A stretch of DNA of 64,000 nt, from NCBI GenBank assembly GCA_963798745.1, contig CAWCUF010000001.1, forward strand, positions 372,001 through 436,000, written 5' to 3'. The number at the start of each line of letters is the position of its first letter. The first letter of the stretch is position 1. Source of the stretch: Prado023 sp963798745. GTDB lineage: Bacteria; Actinomycetota; Actinomycetes; S36-B12; CAIYMF01. The notes under the pieces were generated by a model. That model did no database searches and was not told the DNA's origin. It worked only from the letters and a program-made list of their open reading frames with translations. This document shows, one piece after another, positions 1 to 8,161 of this stretch. The translations under genes and the position numbers were made by a program.

Positions 1-357
1 GCGGATCAGCTCCAGGGATTCCTCGGCGGTGATCTGCAACTTCTCCGGAGTGAACTGGTCGACGTCGGCGTGTGCGCCGGCGAGCACGTCGCGGCACGCC
101 GCGCAGGTCCCGCAGCCACCCTGCGGGCACTGCAACGCCGCCGCGAACACCCGGGCGGCGGTTGACCGGCCGGAGCCGGGCGGGCCGGTGAGCAGCCAGG
201 CGTGCGTCATCGCCGGACCCGGCTCGCCGCGCCGGATCCGGGCGGCGTCGGCGGCGGCGTGGCGCAGGGTGGCCACCAGGCCGGGCTGGCCGATCACGGC
301 GTCCCAGAGTTCGGTCGTGTCAGCGATGGGCACGCTGCCCGCCGTACCAGTTGTCAC
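1..357 (-). CDS. holB: DNA polymerase III delta-prime subunit, N-terminal part
   Basis: Clamp-loader subunit that helps DnaX load the beta clamp. Only the first 119 codons are present because the gene runs off the left edge. Reading the minus strand from a GTG at 357 gives a start like other actinobacterial HolB proteins (LWDAVIGQPGLVATLRHAA). A P-loop-like GPPGSGRST follows, in which the usual Lys is Arg, as is common in delta-prime, which does not hydrolyse ATP. Next comes a zinc-type cysteine cluster, CPQGGCGTCAAC. The GTG start overlaps the tmk stop by four bases, so the two are translationally coupled. The call is firm from the N-terminal motifs; the C-terminal part cannot be judged. Confidence 0.88.
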   Translation of the reverse strand, partial: MTTGTAGSVPIADTTELWDAVIGQPGLVATLRHAAADAARIRRGEPGPAMTHAWLLTGPPGSGRSTAARVFAAALQCPQGGCGTCAACRDVLAGAHADVDQFTPEKLQITAEESLELIR

Positions 358-1121
358 GGCGCCTTCTCCTTGGTCGGGCCGGTCCCTGCTGGCGACCTGC
401 CACCTGCTGCGGGCAGTGGGCGGCCGAGCGGCCCCGCGCCCCGAGCTGGCCGGGGGCCCGCGGTCCCTGTCACTCCCGTACGGGCACTGCGCACCACCTC
501 GACGACATCCTCGTCCAGCAGTCCGAGCACAGCGTCAAGCACCTGAGCGGCGATCTGGTGCACCGGAAGGTCGGCCGGTAGCACCAGGTAGCGCTGCGGT
601 GCGGCAGCGGCGCGGCGCAGGAACGACTCGCGCACCAGAGCATGGAAGGACTCCGGCTCGGCCTCCATCCGGTTGGCCTCCGCCGCCCGGCCCAGCCCCA
701 CGCCGGGCGCGACGTCGAGCAGCACCGTCAGCTCAGGCACGAGGTCGTCGGTCGCCCACAGGCTCAGCTCCGAGATCTGCTCCTCGCCGAGCCCGCGGCC
801 GGCGCCCTGGTAGGCCACCGACGAGTCCAGGTAGCGGTCGCTGAGGACCACAGCACCCCTGCGCACACCCGGGCGGATCAGCTGGGCGGCGTGCTGGGCG
901 CGGGCCGCGGCGAACAGCAGGGCCTCGGCACGGTCGCTCATCTGGTGGCTGCCCGCGCCGAGCAGGACCGTGCGGATCGCCTCGCCTATCGGGGTACCGC
1001 CGGGCTCCCGCGTGCGCACCACCTCCCGGCCCCGGGCCGTCAGCGCGTCAGCGAGCAGGCGGCACTGGGTGGACTTGCCCGCCCCATCACCGCCCTCGAA
1101 GACCACGAACGCCCCGGGCAT
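354..1121 (-). CDS. tmk: dTMP kinase (thymidylate kinase)
   Basis: Phosphorylates dTMP to dTDP in dTTP synthesis. The P-loop EGGDGAGKST lies at about residues 9-18, followed by the thymidylate-kinase motif TREPGGT and the DR(Y) motif in LSDRYLDSS. I chose the ATG at 1121 because the FVVFEGGDGAGKS beta strand begins right after it; upstream in-frame codons are unlike the family. At 255 aa it is about 40 residues longer than usual, owing to a Gly/Ala/Pro-rich tail after the last helix (LLDEDVVEVV). This tail looks disordered and has no assigned role. The stop overlaps the holB start (GTGA). Confidence 0.93.
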   Translation of the reverse strand: MPGAFVVFEGGDGAGKSTQCRLLADALTARGREVVRTREPGGTPIGEAIRTVLLGAGSHQMSDRAEALLFAAARAQHAAQLIRPGVRRGAVVLSDRYLDSSVAYQGAGRGLGEEQISELSLWATDDLVPELTVLLDVAPGVGLGRAAEANRMEAEPESFHALVRESFLRRAAAAPQRYLVLPADLPVHQIAAQVLDAVLGLLDEDVVEVVRSARTGVTGTAGPRPARGAGPLGRPLPAAGGRSPAGTGPTKEKAP

Positions 1122-1181
1122 GCCCGAAACCCTACCCAGCGCATCCGACACGCCGTCCGCCACGCGCCTTCCACCCGCGGC

Positions 1182-1260
1182 GATCCATCCAGGTTCGGGC
1201 AGCCGCAAGCGGATCGCTCCAAGTTCGCTGGGCCGCCACGCCCGCAAACTTGGATGGATC
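1182..1260 (-). repeat. Nested inverted repeats in the tmk leader
   Basis: Between topA and tmk, the motif GATCCATCCAGGTTCGGG (1182-1199) is repeated directly in degenerate form at 1213-1227 and inverted at 1240-1260. On the minus strand two mutually exclusive stems can form: an outer pair from the ATCCATCCA arms and an inner TCCAAGTT/AACTTGGA pair. There is no T tract, so a simple rho-independent terminator is not supported. It lies 60-140 nt upstream of the tmk start and could be a topA terminator or a tmk leader structure. Confidence 0.5.
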
Positions 1261-1310
1261 CGACGCGGGGCGTGCTTGCGCGCGGCGGGCTCGCGGGCGC
1301 CGTTGCGCCG

Positions 1311-1382
1311 GGCGGGCTGCCTTCGCCGGGCGGGCTACTTGGCTGCGGCGGGCTGCCTTCGCCGGGCGGGCTACTTGGCTGG
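1311..1382 (-). repeat. 36-bp tandem duplication spanning the topA stop codon
   Basis: Two adjacent 36-bp copies, 1311-1346 and 1347-1382, differ at the last few positions. The unit is 12 codons long and in frame with topA. The topA stop (TAG, 1371-1373) lies in the second copy, and the first copy has the same TAG 36 bp further on. The duplicated DNA also encodes the end of the Lys/Ala/Pro-rich tail, so it resembles slippage growth of a repetitive tail-coding region. Confidence 0.75.
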
Positions 1383-4157
1383 GGCGGGCTTCTTGGCGGG
1401 CGCCTTCGTGGCCGCAGTCTTCTTCGCGGGAGTCCGTTTCGCCGCGGCCTTCTTGGCCGGGGCCTTGCGCGCCGTGCGCTTCACCGGCGGCCCGGCAGCC
1501 CGCCGCTCGGCGAGCAGCTCGACGGCCCGCTCCAGGGAGATGGTCGCCTGGTCGTCACCCTTGCGCAGCGAGGCGTTGGTGGTCCCGTCGGTCACGTACG
1601 GGCCGAACCGCCCCTCGCGCAGGGTGATCGCCCCACCGCTGGTCGGGTCGGCCCCGAACTCGCGCAGCGGGGTGGCTGCCCGGGCCTGCCCGCGGCGCTG
1701 CTTGGGCGCTGCGTACAGCGCCAGCGCCTGCTCGAGCGTCACCGTGAACAGCTCGTCCTCACTGCCCAGCGAGCGGTAGTCGGCCTTGCCCTCGACGGTG
1801 CGGGCGATGTAGGGCCCGTAACGGCCGTTGGCCGCGGTGATCTCGTTGCCCTCGGGGTCCACCCCGACAACCCGCGGCAGGGTCATGATCCGCAGGGCGT
1901 CCTCGAGGGTCACCGTGTCCAGCGACATCCCGCTCAGCAGCGAACCCGTCCGCGGCTTGGCCGACTTCGGCGCGTCGTCGGGCAGCACCTCGGTGACGTA
2001 GGGACCGTACCGGCCGGACTTGGCCACGATCGGACGGCCGGACTCGGGATGCTCGCCGAGCACCCGGTCGCCGCTGGGGGCCGCCAGCAGCTCCTCGGCC
2101 AGCGCCAGGTCCAACTCGTCGGGGGCGACATCCTCACCGACGTTGCCCTTCTCCTCGCCGCGCTCCAGATAGGGCCCGTACTTGCCCACACGCAGCACGA
2201 CCTGGTCCGGCTCACCGGTGACCGGGCCCTCAGAGAAGCCATCGGGCCCGACCGGGAACGACGCCATGGCGCGGGCATCGATCTCGCCGAGGTCCGAGAC
2301 CAGCGCGTGCAGGCCGGGGAACTCCCGCCCGGTGTCGCCGTAGAAGAACCCCCGCAGGACGGTCAGGCGGTCCGAGGACGCGTTGGCCACCAGGTCCAGG
2401 ATCTCCTCGAGCCGGGCGGTGAAGCCGTAGTCGACCAGATCGGCGAAGTGCTGCTCCATGAGGCGGGTCACGCTGAACGCCAGGAACGTCGGGATCAGCG
2501 AGGTGCCCTTCTTGCGCACGTACCCGCGGTCGACGATCGTGGCGATGATCGCCGCGTAGGTCGAGGGCCGCCCGATCCCGCGCTCCTCGAGGTCCTTGAC
2601 CAGCGACGCCTCGGTGTAGCGGGCCGGTGGCGTGGTGGCGTGGCTCTCGGCGGTGAGTTCCCGGCAGTCCGGGCAATCCCCCTCGCGCATGGCCGGCAGC
2701 CGCTTGTCGGCCGCCCGGCCGCCCGGGCCGGGCCCGTTCTCACCTGCGCCGGACTCGGAATCACGCGCCCGGTCGGTGCCCTCCTCGTAGGCGGCCAGGA
2801 ACCCGGCGAACACCGTCACGGTGCCCGACGCGGAGAACTCGACGGCACGGCCGTCGGCGGCGTGAGTTCCGAGGCGGACTGTGGTCGTCGCCAGCCGCGC
2901 ATCAGCCATCTGGGAGGCGACGGTCCGCTTCCAGATCAGCTCGTAGAGGGCGAACTCGTCGGCGCTGACCCGACCGGACAGCTCCGCAGGCCGGGCGAAC
3001 GAGTCCCCGGCCGGGCGGATCGCCTCGTGCGCCTCCTGGGCGTTCTTGACCTTGCGGTCGTAGCGCCGCGGGGCGTCGGCGACGTACTGCGCGCCGTAGA
3101 TCTCGGTCGCTGCCGTCCGCGCCGCCGACAGCGCGCCGGCCGACAGCGTCGTCGAGTCGGTGCGCATGTAGGTGATGTGGCCGTTCTCGTACAGGCCCTG
3201 GGCGGCACGCATCGTGCGCTGGGCGCCCCAGCGCAGCTTCCTGGAGGCCTCCTGCTGCAGCGTCGAGGTCATGAACGGGGCGCTTGGCCGGCGGGTCGTC
3301 GGCTTCTCGGTGACCGATCGGACGGTCCAGGTGGACTGCTCCAGCGCGCCGACCAGGGCGCTGGCGCTCGCCTCGTCGAGCACGAGCACGCCCGCCTTCG
3401 CAGCCGTTGCCTTGAGCTGGCCGTCGTCACCGAAGTCCGACCCACCGGCGACCCGGGTGCCCTCGATGGACGCCAGCTTGGCGCCGAACGCGGTGCCGTC
3501 GGCGACGAACGTCCCGGAGGCGTCCCAGTAGCCGGCCGAGCGGAACGCGATCCGGGCGCGCTCGCGGTCCACGACCAGGCGGGTCGCGACCGACTGCACC
3601 CGACCGGCCGACAGTCCGGACAGCACCTTCTTCCAGAGCACCGGCGAGACCTCGAAGCCGAACAACCGGTCGACCAGCCGGCGGGCCTCCTGGGCGTCGA
3701 CGAGGTCCTGGTCCAGGTCGCGGGTGTTGTCCGCCGCCGCGGCGATCGCGTCGCGGGTGATCTCGTGGAACACCATCCGACGCACCGGCACCTTGGGCTT
3801 GAGCACCTCGCGCAGGTGCCAGGCGATCGCCTCACCCTCGCGGTCCTCGTCCGTGGCCAGCCACAGCTCGTCGGCGTGGGCCATCGCCTTCTTCAGCTCA
3901 GCCACCTTGGCCCGCTTGGCCGCGCTGACCACGTAGTAGGGCTTGAAGTCGTCCTCGACGTCGATCGCCAGGCGCGCCCACGGCTTGCCCTTGATGGCCG
4001 CCGGAACCTCACCGGCGCTGTTGGGCAGGTCGCGGATGTGCCCGACCGAGGCCTGCACGTCATAGCCGGCGCCCAGGTAGCCCTGGATCGTCTTGGCCTT
4101 CGCCGGCGACTCGACGATCACGAGCCGTCGGACGGTGTCGCTCGTTCGTGCGGGCAC
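1371..4157 (-). CDS. topA: DNA topoisomerase I
   Basis: Type IA topoisomerase that relaxes negative supercoils. The N-terminal TOPRIM domain starts at RRLVIVESPAKAKTIQGYL and includes TDEDREGEA. The active-site Tyr is in HITYMRTDSTT. Four C-terminal actinobacterial repeats end in GKYGPYL, GRYGPYV, GRYGPYI and GRFGPYV, and the protein ends in a Lys/Ala/Pro-rich basic tail, which in related TopA enzymes aids DNA binding and processivity. No canonical four-cysteine zinc fingers are present. The start is a GTG at 4157, preceded by AGGTGAGG; another GTG at 4166 is possible. The protein is 928 aa, a normal length. The stop sits inside a 36-bp tandem repeat. Confidence 0.95.
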   Translation of the reverse strand: MPARTSDTVRRLVIVESPAKAKTIQGYLGAGYDVQASVGHIRDLPNSAGEVPAAIKGKPWARLAIDVEDDFKPYYVVSAAKRAKVAELKKAMAHADELWLATDEDREGEAIAWHLREVLKPKVPVRRMVFHEITRDAIAAAADNTRDLDQDLVDAQEARRLVDRLFGFEVSPVLWKKVLSGLSAGRVQSVATRLVVDRERARIAFRSAGYWDASGTFVADGTAFGAKLASIEGTRVAGGSDFGDDGQLKATAAKAGVLVLDEASASALVGALEQSTWTVRSVTEKPTTRRPSAPFMTSTLQQEASRKLRWGAQRTMRAAQGLYENGHITYMRTDSTTLSAGALSAARTAATEIYGAQYVADAPRRYDRKVKNAQEAHEAIRPAGDSFARPAELSGRVSADEFALYELIWKRTVASQMADARLATTTVRLGTHAADGRAVEFSASGTVTVFAGFLAAYEEGTDRARDSESGAGENGPGPGGRAADKRLPAMREGDCPDCRELTAESHATTPPARYTEASLVKDLEERGIGRPSTYAAIIATIVDRGYVRKKGTSLIPTFLAFSVTRLMEQHFADLVDYGFTARLEEILDLVANASSDRLTVLRGFFYGDTGREFPGLHALVSDLGEIDARAMASFPVGPDGFSEGPVTGEPDQVVLRVGKYGPYLERGEEKGNVGEDVAPDELDLALAEELLAAPSGDRVLGEHPESGRPIVAKSGRYGPYVTEVLPDDAPKSAKPRTGSLLSGMSLDTVTLEDALRIMTLPRVVGVDPEGNEITAANGRYGPYIARTVEGKADYRSLGSEDELFTVTLEQALALYAAPKQRRGQARAATPLREFGADPTSGGAITLREGRFGPYVTDGTTNASLRKGDDQATISLERAVELLAERRAAGPPVKRTARKAPAKKAAAKRTPAKKTAATKAPAKKPAPAK

Positions 4158-4504
4158 GGACCTCACCTGGTTCTGGGGTGCCGGGGACGTCCCCCGGCGG
4201 AGCCGGCGGTGGATCCGTCCGGCATGCCATCTGTGCTTCGCTGCGCGGCGCCCTGGTGGTCGACTCCCTGGTAGGGGGTCGCCGGGCGACCGGCACACCA
4301 TCTTCGCAAACGCCGGTCGGGGCGAGTCAGTGGGTTCGCACTATGCCTACCCAGACCACTTCGCGCAAACCATCGCCCCCCGCGCCGCGACACCGGCGTG
4401 CTGGTGATCTTGGGCCGGAACCGGCCAGATCTGGCCGGTTCGGTGCAGCCAATGGCCGTTCTGCGCCCGACTCGTCGAAAGCGTCGAGCCGCCGCCCGGT
4501 TGCC
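4158..4504. other. Intergenic region between hppA and topA with a 24-nt palindrome
   Basis: No convincing gene is present in these 347 bp. The clear element is a perfect 24-nt palindrome at 4418-4441 (GAACCGGCCAGA and its complement, no loop). It begins about 64 nt past the hppA stop and lies about 260 nt upstream of the topA start. It has no T run. It could be an hppA transcription-end hairpin or a protein-binding dyad ahead of topA. Confidence 0.6.
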
Positions 4505-6985
4505 TCAACCCTGCGGCGGTCCGGACGGATCGACGCTGCCTGGAGCGTCCGTGGCCCGCCCCGGGTCCCCTGTCGCGTGCCCCTCCCCGGCGCGTGCGCT
4601 GCGGTGCAGGTCCAGCGCGCGCTGGGTGGCGGCCTGGTCGCGTTCGGCGTGCAGCTCGTCGGCGATGTCGTCGATGATGTCCTCGCCGCCGCCGCGGTGC
4701 CGACCCGAGGCGATCAGCGACCCCACGATGACCGCCAGCGCGCCCAGGGCGATCGCCACCCGCTGCGCGGTCTGACCGGACAGGGTCATCGACACGACCG
4801 CGGGAGCGATCAGCAGCGCCACGAGGTTCATCACCTTGAGCAGGGGGTTGATCGCCGGGCCAGCGGTGTCCTTGAACGGGTCGCCGACGGTGTCGCCGAT
4901 GATCGTGGCCTCATGGGCCGACGAGTTCTTGCCGCCCATGTGGCCGTCCTCCACGAACTTCTTCGCGTTGTCCCAGGCCCCGCCCGAGTTGGCCAGGAAC
5001 ACCGCCATGAGCGTGCCGGTGGCGATCGTGCCGGCCAGGAATGTGCCCAGCGCACCCACCCCAAGACCGAAGCCCACAGCGATGGGTGTGAGGATGGCCA
5101 GCAGGCCCGGGGTGCTGAGCTCGCGCAGCGAGTCGCGCGTGACGATGTCCACGACCTTGCCGTACTCGGGCTTCTCGGTGCCGGCCATGATGCCCGGATG
5201 GTCGCGGAACTGTCGGCGCACCTCGTAGATGACCGCGCCAGCCGCGCGGGACACGGCGTTGATGAGCAGGCCGGAGAACAGGAACACCACCGACGCCCCG
5301 ACCAGCAGCCCGACCAGGTTGCGCGGGTTGGCCACGTCGAGCAGGCCCAGGTACTGGCCCAGCGCGGCGATGTTGGCCATGACCTCCGAGACCGTCTGGC
5401 CGGCCTCGACGGCCGCGGTGGCCACGGACTCACGGAACGCGCCGAACAGGGCGGTCGCGGCCAGGACGGCCGTGGCGATCGCGATCCCCTTGGTGATCGC
5501 CTTGGTCGTGTTGCCCACGGCGTCGAGACTGGTCAGGATCGCAGCCCCCTCGCCGTGCACGTCGCCGGACATCTCCGCGATGCCCTGGGCGTTGTCCGAG
5601 ACCGGGCCGAAGGTGTCCATCGACACGATCACCCCCACCGTGGTCAGCAGGCCGGTGCCGGCCAGGGCGATCGCGAACAGGCTGAGCAGCAGCGACCCAC
5701 CGCCCAGGGAGAACGCGCCGAACACGGCCGCGCCGATCAGCAGGGCCGAGTAGACGGCCGACTCGTAGCCGATCGCGACACCGGAGAGGATCACCGTCGC
5801 CGGTCCGGTCAGCGCCGACTTGGCCACGTCATTGACAGGCCGGCGACCGGTCTCGGTGAAGTACCCGGTCAACTGCTGGATCGCCGCGGCCAGCACGATG
5901 CCGATCAGGACCGCGCCGATGGCCAGGAAACGCGGGTTGAACGTCTCGGCAGCGACCAGGTCCATGCCCAGGGTGTCGATGCGGATCCCGCGGATCCGGG
6001 TGACCCGGTCGGGCAGGAAGACGAAGGCCGCGACGACGACCAGCACGGCCGACAGTGCTGCGGAGATGAAGAACCCGCGGTTGATCGCCGACATCCCCGA
6101 GCGGTCCCCCGCTCGCGGGGTCACGGCGAAGATGCCCACCACCGCGGTGAGCACGCCGATCGCGGGCACCACCAGCGGGAACACCAGCCCCAGCGAGCCG
6201 AACGCGGCTGTACCCAGGATGAGCGCGGCCACCAGCGTGACCGCGTAGGACTCGAAGAGGTCGGCGGCCATGCCGGCGCAGTCACCGACGTTGTCACCGA
6301 CGTTGTCGGCGATGGTGGCTGCGTTGCGCGGGTCGTCCTCGGGGATCTGGGACTCCACCTTGCCGACCAGGTCCGCGCCCACGTCAGCGGCCTTGGTGAA
6401 GATGCCCCCGCCCACGCGCATGAACATGGCCAGCAGGGCGGCCCCGAAGCCGAAGCCCTCGAGCACCTTGGGCGCCTGGCCCTGGTAGACCAGCACGACC
6501 ACCGCCGCGCCGAACAGGCCCAACCCCACGGTGAACATGCCGGCCACACCGCCGGTGCGGAACGCGATCCGCATGGCCCCCTGCTCGTCGCCCTCACGCG
6601 CCGCGGCCGCCACCCGCACGTTGCCGCGCACCGCCAACCACATGCCGAAATAGCCGGTGGCCGCGGAGAACACCGCGCCGACCAGGAAGAACAGCGAGCG
6701 CCCGATCCGCTCGGAGGTCGTGTTGGCCGGCAGCAGGAACAGCACGAAGAAGACCAGCACCGCGAACACGCTCAGGGTCTTGAACTGACGGTTCAGGTAG
6801 GCCGCAGCACCCTCCTGGATCGCCCCGGCGATCTCCTGCATCTTCGTGGTGCCCGCCGGTGCGGCAAGCACCTCCCGCGACAGCATCCAGGCCACGCCCA
6901 GGGCAGCCAGCGCGATCGCGGCCACCACACTGACCGTCAGGGTCGCGGTGCTGTCCAGGGTGACTGTCGACACTTCACTGCGCAT
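4505..6985 (-). CDS. hppA: Membrane-bound proton-translocating pyrophosphatase, K+-independent type
   Basis: Integral membrane pump that hydrolyses pyrophosphate and exports protons. The protein is 826 aa with about 16 hydrophobic segments. The substrate-site acidic motifs include KAADVGADLVGKVE and DNVGDNVGD. The segment GNTTKAITKG carries Lys where K+-dependent enzymes have Ala (GNTTAA), so by the known family rule this is the K+-independent class. The ATG at 6985 has a strong GAGGAGAGG upstream; an earlier in-frame codon lacks one. It stands alone on the minus strand between topA and the anti-sigma pair. Confidence 0.95.
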   Translation of the reverse strand: MRSEVSTVTLDSTATLTVSVVAAIALAALGVAWMLSREVLAAPAGTTKMQEIAGAIQEGAAAYLNRQFKTLSVFAVLVFFVLFLLPANTTSERIGRSLFFLVGAVFSAATGYFGMWLAVRGNVRVAAAAREGDEQGAMRIAFRTGGVAGMFTVGLGLFGAAVVVLVYQGQAPKVLEGFGFGAALLAMFMRVGGGIFTKAADVGADLVGKVESQIPEDDPRNAATIADNVGDNVGDCAGMAADLFESYAVTLVAALILGTAAFGSLGLVFPLVVPAIGVLTAVVGIFAVTPRAGDRSGMSAINRGFFISAALSAVLVVVAAFVFLPDRVTRIRGIRIDTLGMDLVAAETFNPRFLAIGAVLIGIVLAAAIQQLTGYFTETGRRPVNDVAKSALTGPATVILSGVAIGYESAVYSALLIGAAVFGAFSLGGGSLLLSLFAIALAGTGLLTTVGVIVSMDTFGPVSDNAQGIAEMSGDVHGEGAAILTSLDAVGNTTKAITKGIAIATAVLAATALFGAFRESVATAAVEAGQTVSEVMANIAALGQYLGLLDVANPRNLVGLLVGASVVFLFSGLLINAVSRAAGAVIYEVRRQFRDHPGIMAGTEKPEYGKVVDIVTRDSLRELSTPGLLAILTPIAVGFGLGVGALGTFLAGTIATGTLMAVFLANSGGAWDNAKKFVEDGHMGGKNSSAHEATIIGDTVGDPFKDTAGPAINPLLKVMNLVALLIAPAVVSMTLSGQTAQRVAIALGALAVIVGSLIASGRHRGGGEDIIDDIADELHAERDQAATQRALDLHRSARAGEGHATGDPGRATDAPGSVDPSGPPQG

Positions 6986-7095
6986 GTGGGCCTCTCCTCG
7001 CGTCGCTGGGTCACTGACCGTGGTCGGACCGCACGTATGGCGCACGTCCGAGGCGATGTCGGGCCCCGCCCCGGACTGCATCAGGTCCGGGCAGT

Positions 7096-7109
7096 GTAGG
7101 GGCCCCTAC
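7096..7109. other. 14-bp perfect palindrome between hppA and the anti-sigma gene
   Basis: GTAGGGGCCCCTAC reads the same on both strands. It lies about 110 bp upstream of the hppA start and about 110 bp past the anti-sigma factor stop. It may be an operator for hppA or part of a transcription end. No flanking T run was seen. Confidence 0.35.
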
Positions 7110-7218
7110 GGGCTTGATCACACTCAGGGAGCAATCCCGCAATCCCCGACCAGATGCAGGTAATCGCGCCATCGCACAGCGTGTGGGCGGGCGACGGCCG
7201 CTGGGGCGAAGCGTCGCG

Positions 7219-7611
7219 CTACTCGATGCCCAGCAGGTTGTCCGCGACCGGCCAGGCCATCCGGATCTCGCAGCCGGAGCCGGCGGCGCGCACGTCGCAC
7301 TCGAAGGCCAACGCCTGGGCCACCGACAGGGCCAGGCCGCCATCCTCGTCGATGAAGTCCACGGCGGTGGCCTCCTGGACCCGTACGGTGAACAGCTCGT
7401 CGTCGTCGGTGATGTCGACCACGACCGGGTCGGGCAGGCCGGCGCGCTGCTGGCGCAGGACCGATCGGGCGATGACCTCGCCGACCGCCAGGCGGATCTC
7501 GTCGATGCGGTCCTCGGAGAGCCCGCAGCGTCGCGCTGCCGCGGTGGTCACCAACCGCGCGGTGCGAACCTGCTCGGCCTGCGGGGGGATCGTCAGCGTC
7601 GCGCTGGCCAT
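7219..7611 (-). CDS. RsbW-like anti-sigma factor / ATP-binding regulator
   Basis: A 130-residue GHKL-type ATPase domain protein. The N-box-like region DEIRLAVGEVIARSV (about residues 37-51) and a later DEDGGLALSVAQALA segment fit the Bergerat fold of the anti-sigma regulatory kinases (RsbW/SpoIIAB/HATPase_c_2). Such proteins bind and inhibit a partner sigma factor or signalling protein, and may phosphorylate a STAS antagonist. The next gene upstream encodes exactly such a STAS protein, about 80 bp away on the same strand, so the two probably act as a switch. No sigma factor gene is in the window, so the target is unknown. Confidence 0.8.
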   Translation of the reverse strand: MASATLTIPPQAEQVRTARLVTTAAARRCGLSEDRIDEIRLAVGEVIARSVLRQQRAGLPDPVVVDITDDDELFTVRVQEATAVDFIDEDGGLALSVAQALAFECDVRAAGSGCEIRMAWPVADNLLGIE

Positions 7612-7689
7612 CGGTTCCCTCCTGCCTGCTCGGGGCTCGGGCCCCGACTGTGTGAAGTCCGTTGTACACCCACTGCGACCGCGGACCGG

Positions 7690-8025
7690 TCAGCCGGTCA
7701 GCGCGTCCGCGGCCGTGTCGAAGATGGGGATCGAGGCATCGAGGCCGGTGATCTCGAAGATCTTGCGGATCCGGTCGCTGGTGATCACCAGGTGCAACCA
7801 CCCGCCCGCCTCGCGCGAGTGCTTGAGCGCCTTGACCAGGACGCCCAGGCCGGTCGAGTCCAGGAACGCGACGCCCGTGAGGTCCACGACCAGGCGCGGC
7901 GAGCCCGCGGCGACCAGCTCGGTCAACTCGGCGTCGAGGTCCGGTGCGCTGAACACATCGACCTCGCCGGTGACGCCCACAACCGACGCGGTGCCCTGGC
8001 GACGCGTGGCCAACTGCAACTCCAT
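7690..8025 (-). CDS. STAS-domain anti-anti-sigma factor (RsbV-like)
   Basis: An 111-residue single STAS domain. The phosphorylatable Ser is in FLDSTGLGVLV (about residues 54-64), the hallmark of SpoIIAA/RsbV antagonists; the preceding strand is PRLVVDLTGVA. When unphosphorylated, such proteins sequester the anti-sigma kinase. The ATG at 8025 has AGGAGG upstream. It is the first gene of a two-gene minus-strand unit with the RsbW-like gene and is divergent from the helicase gene, sharing a 135-bp promoter region. Confidence 0.88.
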   Translation of the reverse strand: MELQLATRRQGTASVVGVTGEVDVFSAPDLDAELTELVAAGSPRLVVDLTGVAFLDSTGLGVLVKALKHSREAGGWLHLVITSDRIRKIFEITGLDASIPIFDTAADALTG

Positions 8026-8148
8026 GCCGTCCTCCTGTCGTGCTGGCCTCACACTCTGGCACACCCGGAGCCCACACCCGGCACCCGGTGGCTGCGGCGC
8101 GCCCGAGCACCGGGTCGGACCCGTCTGGTCGCGCCGTGCCGCCCGGGG

Positions 8149-8161
8149 CAGGATGGGGCCG
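8149..8161 (+). promoter_or_regulatory. Candidate leaderless promoter -10 of the helicase gene
   Basis: CAGGAT at 8149-8154 is followed by six bases and then the GTG start. That spacing would place the transcription start at or next to the start codon. No clear -35 was found. Confidence 0.3.

Noticed and set aside
642..4274. A 1210-codon open frame on the plus strand, antisense to topA and tmk
   Set aside because: It is rich in Arg/Gly/His/Val with no domain and exists because high-GC codon use leaves the opposite frame without stops; topA on the minus strand is certain.
4148..7099. A 983-codon open frame on the plus strand across hppA
   Set aside because: Antisense shadow; hppA has all family motifs and a strong ribosome binding site on the minus strand.
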